64,000 nt of DNA, taken from positions 1 through 64,000 of the forward strand of contig CAJNOQ010000184.1 in assembly GCA_905250885.1 (NCBI GenBank), read 5' to 3'. Position 1 is the stretch's first letter; every line of letters starts with the position of its first letter. Source of the DNA: Didymodactylos carnosus. Its lineage: Eukaryota; Rotifera; Eurotatoria; Philodinida; Philodinidae. Made by a program: the position numbers and the translations under genes. Positions 1 to 11,336 of the stretch are shown one piece after another. The notes under the pieces are model-generated. The model was not told where the DNA came from. It saw only the letters and a program-made list of their open reading frames with translations, and ran no database searches.

Positions 1-232
1 AATTCTCTTCATTGTGATTAAATATCGTTAATCATATTCTAAAATAATTTCGGTTACACTAGAAAATGCTTAATCGTGATTATAAAGTGATTATGTTTTA
101 ATCACGATTAAAGGTAATCATGTTTATTTGCGTAGTGTAATCGTAGTGATAATCACGATTAAGTATTTTCTAACGTAACTGAAATTATTTTAGAATATGA
201 TTAACGATATTTAATCACAATGAAGAGAATTG
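1..232. repeat. Near-perfect palindrome (foldback repeat) at window edge
   Basis: Bases 1-85 reappear inverted at about 150-232: the segment starting AATTCTCTTCATTGTG returns at the far end as CACAATGAAGAGAATT. The middle holds short TAATCACGATTA-type palindromes. The window begins inside or exactly at this repeat, so its left limit is unknown. It looks like a foldback MITE or a hairpin-forming repeat. No coding potential is visible. Confidence 0.8.
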
Positions 233-235
233 TGT

Positions 236-808
236 GTAACCGCACTAATTACGATTAAAAAGACAATCGTGATTCAACTCGCGATAGCTATTATTATAAA
301 TATCCAGTGCGTAGGAGAAAACTCATGTTTGTGTTGGCAAAGTTAACATGAATACAGTAACACTCGTTAATCGGATCAATAGATTTGTTGACATCGACTG
401 CTAATAAACCTTCTTGTACTTTTTTCCAGGCACCATGATTCCGATGACTTCCTATTTCATTCGATATCATTTCATCTTTTAACAAATTTAGCAGCAAGTT
501 TGTTTCGTCCTCGGATCACAAAGATATTTTTACCTTCGTTTTATTCTTGTAACTCTGCATAGTTATTATTATAAAACTATTATTAATTAATTATTTATCG
601 ATCTGTAACAAAATATAGTAATGTCAGAAAAATTCTTTAGTAGGCAAAACAGACTTTTGGCTGATTAGTTATTGCAGTTGAGTAGTCGTATGCAAGCGCC
701 GCTATCATGATCCTTTTTTCAATAGAGGTGGTTAAAGTTAATCACGCATAAATTTAATCGCGATTAAAGATAATCGTGATTATCCGCGTAGTGTTACCGT
801 AGTGTTGG
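236..808. mobile_element. Possible small DNA element with AATCACGATT-rich inverted ends
   Basis: The stretch at 751-808 (TTTAATCGCGATTAAAG followed by GCGTAGTGTTACCGTAGTG) resembles 103-158 inside the neighbouring palindrome. In inverted orientation it also matches 236-275 loosely. This suggests a terminal-inverted-repeat element or two nested copies of one family. The interior has no recognisable transposase. Boundaries and family are uncertain. Confidence 0.3.
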
Positions 809-1144
809 TTAGTTATATCACAGACAGTTAATGACCGACTGTTGCGGACTATTTATTCACTTTAAAAAAAATGCTGGCTTAGAAATCTGATACATTAAAC
901 TGTTTCATTCTTTGAATAATCTTAGACTCTTTACTCGTTTGTTGCACATGAGAATCAAGTACAAAACAAATATTTTAATCACAGTTTTAACTGCAGTCTT
1001 GAAGTGCTGGATTCGCAGCATGGGACATCATTGTCGATGAGGACGGTGTAAATTTAAGAGTAGATGTATTTTGTTCAAGTATTTTGTTTTTAATTTGATT
1101 TCTTTTATTTTCAGTTCGTTGATTAATTAGTCGCTACTGTAACA

Positions 1145-1846
1145 TTCCAAAGTACTTTTCCGCTAGAATTATAATTATTTTTCACAACTTAATTTATAAA
1201 AATTAGTACGTAATCTCTTGGAATGAAGCAATGGAGCATTAGCTAATAAATAACAAATTCACTTATGTGGCACTGCCTGTAAAATAAACTAGGAGAAAAC
1301 GATTTTATTAAATCAAATATATTTAATTTATCTAAGAATCATATAAGTCTTCATTTCCATTCTTTTCTTAAGGGTTCGAACTATCATTTACATCCCATTA
1401 TATTTGCTGAAGTGTCGGCCTCAAAAGTACAACTCGCTTTTTTTCAAATTTTGTTTCGTTGCCGAGAAAATTCGTTTTTTCTAAATCAGTAGCGAAAAAG
1501 TCGGAATTCTGTCCGTAGTTTTCAATTTTCTTGATCAGAACTCAACTTCTATATAATAAAAATATCATATTTAGAATTAGGATCAAAAACTCAGTCGACT
1601 GATCTGTATTTCGAAATTTTTAGCTGGTTTCAGTTTTGGGTGAAAATCTTGATGATTTTTCGACGTGAAAATTCGAAAAAAACTAAAGTACTCGAATAGG
1701 TTAGGGATACACATCAGTCGATTCATTTTTTCATCCTGATTCCGAATATGAGATTTTTATTGCATAAAAGTTGAGTTCTGGTGGAGAAAATTGAGAATTA
1801 TGAATTACATTCAAACCAGCAAAAAAAATTTGGGACTCAAAGGGTT
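1145..1846. mobile_element. Decayed piggyBac-like MITE relative with nested foldback
   Basis: About 1168-1240 matches the interior of the element at 41265-41504 (TTATTTTTCACAAC, then TTTATAAAAATTAGTAC, then GGAATGAA). The right end at 1833-1846 ends in GACTCAAAGGGTTAA, the same terminus as that element. Between them lies an unrelated hairpin with arms at about 1519-1600 and 1715-1803. I read this as an old element broken up by a later foldback insertion. No clear left terminus was found. Confidence 0.45.
1519..1803. repeat. Foldback hairpin, arms about 85 bp
   Basis: The left arm, read from 1519 (TTTTCAATTTTCTTGATCAG), returns inverted and diverged at about 1715-1803 (GAGTTCTGGTGGAGAAAATTGAG). 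The paired arms share blocks such as AGAACTCAACTT / AAGTTGAGTTCT. It lies inside the decayed piggyBac-like region. Confidence 0.6.
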
Positions 1847-1849
1847 AAC

Positions 1850-3652
1850 ATGATGCACTTTTAACTTTCTCATTGCGCAGATCTCTGACCTTCAAAGTCT
1901 TTAACAGTAGATCGTAACAGTTTTTTTCACTATACGACCGATCTATTAAAAACACATGGCTCCTTATTATCAAACGCCTAGACTTTCTTTTTTCTTTAGC
2001 TATTTTTTATTCTAATCCAGGAAACAACAACATAATGCAGCTCGTCTGCAATTACATCTGCTAGAACGATGATATGATGATGGTGATAAATGATAAGAAT
2101 ATAGCTCTACTAGGATCAACTTTGCTGGGTAACTCATTGGCAAGCTACAGAAGATGTGACGGTGAAAAAATGAAAAAAAACTTTTCGGTGCACTTTAATC
2201 AGAGGAGCTAGGTTTTATGAGGCTAAAATTTGGCCATGTGTAGAGTAATTAAAACACAACGAAAAATAGTTTTTTTTTTCGAAAATATCACTTATTTTTA
2301 TCACGAAACATACACAGAAAACATGGATGTTTTTTCGGCCAATTTTCTTGAAAAATGCTGTGATGGATAAAAATACCCAGCATTATTTTCCTGACTAATT
2401 TGCCATGTTAACAATTTTCTGACCTATGATTGCGATTTTCTGACAGTTCTAACGCATGTAATGATAAATCATAATTTAAGAAATATTCGTAGAGTCGGTG
2501 AACTGTCGACTAGACGTTCGTTTATATGATTATTTACTGTTAGAATTCATACGTGAGAACTGGAATCTGACGATCTGATCTATTGCAATGATATTATAGT
2601 TCATCATCCATTTTTAAACATGTTAGTTCATAATTTTTCTTGTATATGATTCAGATCTGATTAAGTAGAGCTATTATGTTCAGTTGTTTTACGGTTGAAA
2701 AATCGTCACACTTTGAAAGTACAACAAACATTGAAAACCTGATGCAAAAAGTTGCGCCATTGTGTTGACGATATCACTATCCAATGTATTTATCCAGTTT
2801 CACATTCGTTAAATGTTTCATAATCATTGGGTAATCGAATTTTATAATAGTAATTTTGAGAGTTATGCAAAATTTTAATATGACTAAGAATCGACTGAGA
2901 AAGTGAATTTACTGAATATTTTCTGATATTGCATATCGTTGATTTCAATTACTTTATTACTTTAAATACTCCGTGACACTTTTCATTATATTTCGGAACT
3001 TAAGAATCACTGTTGTTGTTTTTGATTGTATCACTTTCTTTCAAACACTGAAGAATAGTTAGTTTTTGACGTTTCTTTTGTAATTTACTAGATATTTTCG
3101 ATGAAATTGATGATAGTTCCTCATACAATGTAGCCATTAAAGGTTAGCTTGTCTTTTTGATATTGAAAAGATTAATTGTTCTTTAACAATAAATTCCTTT
3201 TTTAATCAAAAAAAAACTATGTGTCTTGAATGGCATTAAAACGAAAAAGTGATACAAATGGGATCGTATTTTGAGAAGCTTTAGGTAAGTGGGCATAACT
3301 TCTGAACAGATAAGTTATAAGATGAAAAAGACGTCTCATTTTGAAAAAAAACACTCAGCCGTAGGTGATTGTTTTAAAAGGAAAAAAGAATTTTTATTTT
3401 TAAATTGATAAAGGGCTCTTGATAGATTAGTGACGAGATTTTAACCTCTTTTTTTTATTTTATATATTGGCAGAGTTTAGATACATCATCTTCAATTATT
3501 GGTTATTTTTTTTTTAAAGCAGGTCTTTGAACTTGAATGACTGTAGATAATAGGAAACAAAATGTTATTTTAAACAGCCAAAAAAACACAGCAAAACAAA
3601 TAGTAAACATCGGCTAAATTACGCTTGCTATTTAAATATTTCTCATACAGTT
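1850..3652. other. Intergenic, no gene seen
   Basis: AT-rich sequence with many homopolymer runs. I see no open frame with coding character on either strand and no inverted repeat of note. It is the 3' side of the neuropeptide gene, whose stop codon lies at 3653-3655 on the minus strand. Confidence 0.5.
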
Positions 3653-4128
3653 TTATTTTCCAGCCCAAGCATTAAATCGTCGACCTTCACGTAAATAAAA
3701 TGGTATTGATCGTTTACCAGCCCAAGCATTAAATCGTTGTTTTGTCGGAACCATACGTTTACCAGCCCATGCGTTAAAACGTCTTTTTTCTAATTCATGT
3801 TCATCATCTGAACTATCATTTTCATCGTCAAAATCATTAATGTCACTTTCTTGATAGACGGGATAAAATTTTGTCGGATGGGAATCTTCTAATAATGATA
3901 GTAAAGTTGATGGATGTTGTTCTAAAATATGTATTTTTTGTTCATCATCTGCATTAACATCTTTTCCAATTTGATGTTCAAAAGCAAATGAATGCACAAC
4001 GGTTAACTATATTAAAAACATGTATTATAAAATAAAAGATTGTTTATTTTTATCAATGACAAGACTTTTATTCTTACCATTAAAAATATCCAACATACAA
4101 CACCGGGCAGTATCATGTCGATTTTCAT
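3653..4128 (-). CDS. Kinin-like amidated neuropeptide precursor (RFNAWA-amide)
   Basis: Two-exon preprohormone of 134 aa: exon 1 at 4078-4128 and exon 2 at 3653-4006, with a 71-nt GT-AG intron. Residues 1-23 form a signal peptide (MKIDMILPGVVCWIFLM plus LTVVHS). An acidic spacer follows, then three copies of RFNAWAGK at the C-terminus. The copies are released at KR or RR sites, and each carries the Gly that becomes the C-terminal amide. Predicted products are RFNAWA-amide plus two N-terminally extended forms ending in it. The F-x-x-W-(G/S/A)-amide ending fits the leucokinin family, whose members act through GPCRs on muscle and osmoregulatory epithelium. The last copy runs straight into the stop codon, so it needs only Lys trimming. 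The upstream sequence around 4150 looks like a splice acceptor, so a non-coding 5' exon is likely. The structure is firm; the kinin assignment rests on a six-residue motif. Confidence 0.85.
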
Positions 4129-5560
4129 TTTTTCCGCTATTTTTATACTGATCTAAAATGAAACGTAGTTATAAAATCTATGTATATATAACGGTAATTC
4201 ATTACTTATATATTGATATGATAAGAACAAATATGAGTTTCTCTCTTCCAAAAGCAAAATAGATCATTGGAAAGTTATGAATAATAACGAGAAAAAAAGA
4301 TGCGCGATCACAACAAATAATATAGACAAAAAAAAAAATTTGTCTGATCAAATTTAATTCCAAATAGTAAATATATATTTTTTCACATGAGTTAATTAAC
4401 AGAACAGAGTCGTAAACAACGGAAATTGTTAGTAGACGAAACAATGTTAAGACAGACTATAGATCAATTATAATCATCGTCGTTTTTATTATTTGATATA
4501 AAACTAAACGAGCATCTGTTAGAATAACTATTTTCTCTCTATTCAAACTTTTTATTTTGGAAAATTTCTCTTACATACTCTTACATAGGAATAACACAAA
4601 CAAAAATATAAGTTGTATAGAGTACGATGGAGAAAATCGGGCTGTTTTGGAGGCACTGGTCTCCGTTTGAATATCGCTCGTTTTCAGAAGTTCTTTTTTG
4701 TTTTTTCAATCAGCGGATAGACAAATGTTGGTTGTACCTTAGTATTCAATAACACGGTGATCCGATCAAAAGTGGCGTAGAAATACGCTAAAATATTGAG
4801 AAACTTTCAAAAAAATCTGGTTCCGATTCTGGTCTTGGTCCCGTAAAAAGTTCCGCGGAACTGGGACCATCTCGCAGACCTCTACTGTACAAAGGCTTAC
4901 ACAGTGCCATAAAGCGCGATTGTGTCTATACACCACATGTACTACATCAAGACTTATTTCTCGAACTATGTGTTTAACAAAATTTTTTTGCTCGATAAAT
5001 GGTAGTTGAATAACTCTTTTTCTTCTAATAAAAAGTGTCTAAACTCGTTTCGGCGTAACGGAGTGAGCAGTATTTCGTCATTGGCGAAATCTTTGTTGGC
5101 AAGTAGTCGTATATGTAGTGAAATGGCAGGAAGTTTCTAAGCAACATACTGTCGTGGACAGATCCAAGATTTTAAAAAAAATAAGACGCCGGTTGTTAGA
5201 TATAACATAAATGGACGCTAAACAACTTCGATCAAAAAAGGTTTTTACCAAACTTTCGCGAACGCTATTTCATATTATTTATAGTCTAGTATATTAATAG
5301 CAGTCAATAAACTTGTACATTACGGTTTTTTTAGAATAATATAGTTAATTAGAGGATTTTGTCTAGAAATGAGCATATTTGTATCAAATAACTGACCGTT
5401 CTTAGAAGATTTTTAAAAATCTACTTACCTAAAGTTTCTGAGAGGGATTAAAATATCAATTTCTTCCGCTGTTAACTAGAAATGATAGAAAAGCCACATT
5501 AGAAACATGATCTATAGAGAAGTGAATCTCGAATAGAGAGAGACTTCGTTTTTCATTTTT
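4129..5560. other. Upstream region of neuropeptide gene, no gene seen
   Basis: This should hold the promoter and any 5' non-coding exon of the minus-strand peptide gene. Open frames here are short and low in complexity. No inverted repeat or RNA gene was recognised. Confidence 0.4.
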
Positions 5561-5568
5561 ATTCAAAG

Positions 5569-5926
5569 CAGGACTGGGCAACTCCGCTGACTTTCAACTC
5601 CAACTCCGTTTTCAAATTTCCGATCCAACTCCAGCTCCAACTCTGTCAACAAAAAATCTCAACTCCGGTTGCTTCACTTTTGTAAGGAAGATTTTTCAAT
5701 TTTTAGCAGGATTCTGGAAAAGTTTTTGAGCTTTTTTCGGTCGGAAAGCGCAAAGAACTTCCGAATTTACTCGTGAATACAGCCACTCAATCGTTTAGAA
5801 GATCAGTTTTACAACCATTGAATATTTCCAAAAATACAAAACGGAGTTCAGAATCAAAATTCAAAAACCCAACTCCAACTCCACCAAAAAAATCCTCAAC
5901 TCCAGAGTTGGAGTTGCCCAGTCCTG
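5569..5926. mobile_element. Non-autonomous hAT element (MITE) with 8-bp target duplication
   Basis: A 358-bp element with inverted ends CAGGACTGGGCAACTCC (left) and GGAGTTGCCCAGTCCTG (right). It is flanked by a perfect 8-bp duplication ATTCAAAG at 5561-5568 and 5927-5934. CAG...CTG termini with an 8-bp duplication are typical of hAT transposons. The interior is rich in CAACTCC/GGAGTTG subterminal repeats, which could be transposase binding sites. There is no transposase. The intact duplication and ends suggest a fairly recent insertion. Confidence 0.92.
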
Positions 5927-5934
5927 ATTCAAAG

Positions 5935-8900
5935 TTCTTATTTTTCATTTTATTTTAACCTGTAAAGTAAATGAACTTTATTTCTTACCTCTAGTAATGT
6001 GGAAATTTATTGAGTTATACTATCTCTCTATTCTAAAAGTATGAAAAAAAAAAACACAGAAGTATATAATTTTTTGACAAAAACAAAAAAAAAGTTTTAT
6101 TATAATTTTTTACAATGAAAAAAAAACTTCACCACTTATCATCATCATATTATCATTCTCGTAGATGTATATATATAGAGAGACAATAATCATCGCCGAT
6201 CGAACAGACAGCTTTTTTTATTTTTTTTTCAACTCGTTTTTTTTCTCTTCTCGTTAGAAGCAACCCTCAATACTCGGAAAAGAAGAATGTAGGCAGATCA
6301 ATCTTTAATAAATTTAATATTCGTATTCGAGGTAGATATTACATTGACTCACCACTCAACTAATCAGTGATGAATTGTAAATTAATGATTGATTGGAAGT
6401 AATAAAAATCGCAACAAGAAGTAGCATATTCTCTCACTCTCTTTTTTACCCGTATAATTCATTAATTATTCAAACAAATGTTTAATATTTTATTGGAAAT
6501 TATTTTCTATGCCATATATGAACAACAATAACAATTCTGTTACAATTAGTAATAGAGAATGAGAAAGAAGAAAAATAGAAGAAAAAAAAGGAAGAAGCGG
6601 AAAAAGAATAACATTTGCTTTTACAATAAACGCCCTCCCTCAATTTATAAGATTTGATAAGATACAACGAAAAAAAATTTCTTCTCTTTTCTCAGCTTAA
6701 TATTTGCTCAAAAATTGGAACGGCATAAACTTAATAATGTTTTAGTTGTCAATTTTAATATCAACGATCAACGATTGCATCATATCAACACATTAAGATT
6801 CAATTGTTTTCTCAATCTTTTAATCATAAAGTCATTTCTTCGATAAAAATTTTGAAAAAAATGAAGTCTTGTTTGATCAAGTTACGGAGAAAGAATTTTC
6901 TCAATATTCACTACATACTACAAATCTTATTAAACTTTCACATTCTTATTCAAATAAGCTCGAAAGAGTTCATATTCTTGATTTTTTACCATTAATTTTA
7001 TTATTGACTTTTACCTTCCATCAATTAGGTCGAGCATTCGATTTGTTTGTTATGACATTTTTCATCATAAGTATCGACTAAAAGCAACAAAAAAAAAAAA
7101 ACTATCATTTTTTAAAGCACTTTTTGAACTTTATAATTTATCTTAAAAGTAGAAAATTTGTGTAACATTATCAATCGATTGACTATAGACAAACTTTTCA
7201 GAAATTGATCAAGTGCATGACTAAACGACCAGACAAATACGTTTTTTTGTCTTATAAATAAGAGAACATCGTAAATTGACAGTAAATTTAATTGTATCTG
7301 TCTCTCAAAGCATTGAATGAGCGAGAGATGAATTTATTAGAGAAAAATGACTTAATTACCAGATAATTTCTTTAAAATTTTTCTTTCCGTATTTTCTCAA
7401 CTATCATCGGTTATTGTTATGAAGATTATTATTAAGAATGTTTGATTTTTAGCCGAAACTGTACAATTCTGATTATGTTCAATATCAATGTCATTATTTT
7501 TTCTATATTTATTTGTTTTTTCGAAGTTCTTTCCTACTTATTATAATTTTATACTGACAAAATAATTTAGAGAACAGATAAAAAAACGTTTATAATTAAT
7601 CAAAAATAGTGTCTTAATAGTGTGTTAATTTGAATAATATATTTTTGGATAAACTGTTCTGTAATGCTCCGTGAAACTACGACAAAATTCCTTCATGGTC
7701 AATCAGTTTTTTATTTTGTTTTTCCATAAACAGAAATAAAATAAAATTTTTCGTTTTTATGTGATTATACTAGTGTTTCAAACACTTTCTTTTTATCACT
7801 TATGATAGATTGTTAATCTCTTCTAAGTTAACTTCTAATTTCTATCCTTAAGTTACAGAATAATATCGGAAATAGCCATTATTTTATTCATTCACAGAGG
7901 CGGAATTTTGATAGCTATAACCTATTTAGATTCAAACTATCTATCGAGAAATGGCGAGATAATGAAGTAAAAAATATCGCGTTTTTGTTTTTTCTTTCTG
8001 CAATATTTTAACGTTTTGTTGATTGTTCGAGATAATTATTTGTTTAGAAAGACTTATACGCGTAAATAAGGGAAAATCTAATGCAGCACCCATAGAGCTG
8101 AGAGTACTGCTAATATCTGAAAAAAAGATAAGATCAATATTTCTTCTTCATTCTATCGCCATATTCACCTAATCGAGAATCTTTAAAAACTTGTTCAGTC
8201 GACTACAGATTCAGACTCTACTTTGCAAACAAACAATTTTGGGTGAAAGTCTTACTGTAAAAAAGTTTTCGATGCTGATTAGTCAAGAACGTCTTAAACA
8301 ATTATTATGTAAAAAAGCAATAGGAAAACAAAGTTCAGGATCGCGACTCATAATTTATTGCGTACAATTTAATGAATTAGGGAGTGTACGAATGATGTTT
8401 AATATGTTCAATGTCGCATATTCACACTCGCATGAAGATTCTTTCTGATATAGAATTGCATGTGGCTGCGAGATCCATTATCTTTGATTATATACTGTGT
8501 TGGACCAGTTTTTTTCTCAGCGAAAAGGTTAACTCGGAGTTGAAAATCTATACACAAATTCAACTTTAATAAAAAGAAAAAGCTCTAGAATTGAAGTTGC
8601 TTAGTTCTGCTTCAACAGCAATAATTCTAGCAGAAGATTACACTAAATATTATTATTTACATCAATATTCTTGAATTACTTTAAACGTATAATTCCAATA
8701 TTTAGACATAGAATAAACACAACTGTTTCAAATTTCAATCCTTCTTCAAATAATTAACTAAAAACTTATTCATGCAACTTGCAATATATTAGAATCATCG
8801 TTACGTATAAATTAATCAAAAGCATGTCAACTAGTTCAATAAATATGACTTGTTAATTAACGCAACTAAACGTTACTAAGGTAGTAACGCAGAATTCTCT

Positions 8901-9000
8901 TCGACGTAATGTAAACATTTTTGAAGTTAGAGTATTTAATTAATCATTGAGAGCAGCTGTTCGTTAGAAAAATAGTCACTCTTAAAATTCAACTTGCGCA
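5935..9000. other. Long intergenic stretch with two unassigned open frames
   Basis: AT-rich DNA without a firm gene. On the plus strand 6869-7081 is open for 70 codons (a polar start, then a hydrophobic stretch near residues 41-52). The frame is also open upstream to about 6832, without an ATG. On the plus strand 8191-8448 is open for 85 codons. Neither has an obvious splice partner or a family motif I recognise. They could be fragments of decayed genes or chance. Confidence 0.3.
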
Positions 9001-9014
9001 CTCTAAAAAAAAGT

Positions 9015-9375
9015 CGTAGATTAAAAAACTGGAATCGTTTTGTAGACTTGCTAAAAAACTGTTTACAGTTTTTCATTGAAACTAAAAAATCCAAACTAGT
9101 TTTTTGTTCAGTAATAAACCGATGGTTTTTTATCCGAGGGTTTTTTGGTTAAAAAGAAAGATTATTAAAAAACTATCACGAGTTTTTTATCGATAATAAA
9201 AAACCGACATAGTTTTTATTTTTCGTAAAAAACCATTTACTTTTTTTTGAAAATAAAGCTTAAAATAAAAAGAGTTTTTCGATAGATCCAAAAAACTACC
9301 TTAGTTTTTCATCATTTTTAAAAAACCACTGTCGTTTTTTATTACAGTTGAAAAACCATACATTTTTGTAAACAA
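9015..9375. repeat. Array of alternating A-tracts and T-tracts (AAAAAAC / GTTTTTT)
   Basis: About nineteen short blocks occur in some 350 bp. They read AAAAAACT/AAAAAACC on one side and AGTTTTTT/GGTTTTTT on the other, spaced roughly 13-25 bp and often alternating in orientation. Each A-block can pair with a nearby T-block, so the array could form many overlapping small hairpins or bent DNA. The linkers between blocks differ, so this is not a simple tandem repeat. No family is recognised. Confidence 0.75.
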
Positions 9376-9762
9376 CCAAAATCTAGAATACTTATTTTCT
9401 TTTCATTTTAAAAATGAAAGTGAGTCATCGTTTTTTATTCTGATTCCGAAATGGAGCGATTCACTTATTATGTTGCCAATTCTTTGTTTGCTTGTTGACA
9501 CACATACGGATAAAAGCTTGCGACGGAGAACGAGTTTCTTATTCGCTTTAGATTTCTGAATCGAGAAGACTTCACGAATTTACTGAAATTTGGTTTGTTC
9601 CTATTCATTAGGTCGCCAGTGAATGAAAATTGTGTATTGAACCTACGCCCAAACTACAGGAATGTTCTAATCAGTCGAGGAATCTGTAGTTTACGAGATC
9701 AGCAAGTGTAGAAAACAGACTTACGGCGACACGGTGAATTTTCAAGAAAACAGAAAATTTGA

Positions 9763-10091
9763 GCCTATGGTTCCGAAAAACCTATGTGAAACTTTTGTCA
9801 GAAAGATTTTACACTCACCATTAATCCGAAGAGAATATTTCAATTAAAAAAATTTTCTGCGAAAATTGAGTTTTAAGTATGCTATTAGAGCCAGTTTTGC
9901 CTGCTGATCTCAAATATGTTACAAGTTTTGCTTGAAATTATAAGGTAAGTGAAAAGGGCGCAAAGTAAGTGAAGTGGTAAAGGTCAGAGATGAGTACACA
10001 CTTTTTTTAATTGAAATATTCTCTTCGGGTTAATGGTGAGTGTGAAATCTTTCTGACAAAAGTTTCACATAGGTTTTTCGGAACCATAGGT
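9763..10091. mobile_element. Foldback element with arms of about 90 bp
   Basis: The left arm at 9763-9857 contains CCTATGGTTCCGAAAAACC, a long match including CAGAAAGATTTTACACTCACC, and GAAGAGAATATTTCAATT. These return inverted at 10003-10091 and end in GGTTTTTCGGAACCATAGG. The loop is about 145 bp. The high arm identity suggests a MITE-like or foldback element. No target duplication was identified with confidence. Confidence 0.75.
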
Positions 10092-11336
10092 TTCTCTGTG
10101 ATTATTTTTTCATGAGTATGATGTACACTGAATGCAGATTCTATAGTAGAAAGAGCGACACTTAGCTAGTCATCCTCGCTCTTCTACGTATATTTCAGTT
10201 GTGGGTGGTCGTTCTGAATGAATTTCCAGAACCACATAATAGTTAATCTTCATATTTTGGCTAGATCATCTACAGACACTGTAGAGTTTTTGATGCGAAT
10301 TTGTAGTCAAAACAATGCACCTTGACTGAGTTGTGAACTTATTTTCGCACAGGGCCTCGGATTTTCAAAGCGATTCTCGCCCGTAAAATAGCTGTATTTC
10401 ATCGACTACTAACAACCAACTCACGAAATTCATATCGCAGATAGAGTAGAGTCGTGGGTACATTTTGGTAACAAGAAAAAGTTTTCATCTCTCTTAGATC
10501 AGGAGCTACTGATATTTTACGGAAAAGAAATAAATCGCTTATATCTCACGAACCATTCAGTAAAAGAGGCTAAAACTTGGTGGATGATCAGCATTCGGTA
10601 TGAGCTATGACCATACAATTTTAGAAGTCTCTAGCTGTCATGGTTCTTGAGTTACAGGGATGTCACTACTTTTGCCCATATATTATAGGCTTCCCGTTCT
10701 CAAGAGATTAATGAATGGGTTTTCCAAACCAAAATGTTGAATAAAATTTATCAATGATTGAACAGAACTGATTTATTCTATTCTAGCACTTTTTAGAGCG
10801 TTTCCAATAGAGGCATTCTTAGATCGTCTTCGTTTTGTCCCTTCTCTGAAAAATTCTTTTTCTTCTTGTTACCTTTTTATTGTAATTTAAACGAGTGTGA
10901 AGAAAAAATGCAAGAAAAAATGTATGCTCCACCTAACTTCAAAATGGACAATCAAACGAACGATGATGAATTTTTTTTTCCAGATGCCGACCTCTTATCA
11001 AAATCCTGGCTACATGTCTGCTTCGATATGTTCAAGTTTCCTATTATGCTTTGCATATAACTGGATATCTCCTGCTCCTGGTCTATGTTCTATGATACAT
11101 CAGTTATCTGAAATAAATAAATAAGACAAATATGTATCAGGAGTTCTACATTTACAAACATGGGTATGATGGCAAATGCATTGAAGCACTAAATAAAAAA
11201 AAAGTAAAACTATATATTGTTTTTATACAAAACTAAATATCACATTTCATCGACAACAACAAATTTAAGAGTTATAAATTATGATATGTAGCAAGCACCG
11301 AAAAATTATCGTCACTGACTAGAGATATGTTAATGC
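10092..11336. other. Intergenic, one doubtful open frame
   Basis: No firm gene. On the plus strand 10866-11124 is open in two overlapping frames, with an acceptor-like TTTTTTCCAG at about 10972-10982. No signal, domain or partner exon is evident. The 3' end of the CARD gene (minus strand) lies at 11337. Confidence 0.3.

Noticed and set aside
1365-1385. GGGTTCGAACT resembling a tRNA B box
   Set aside because: No matching A box at the right distance and no cloverleaf can be drawn around it.
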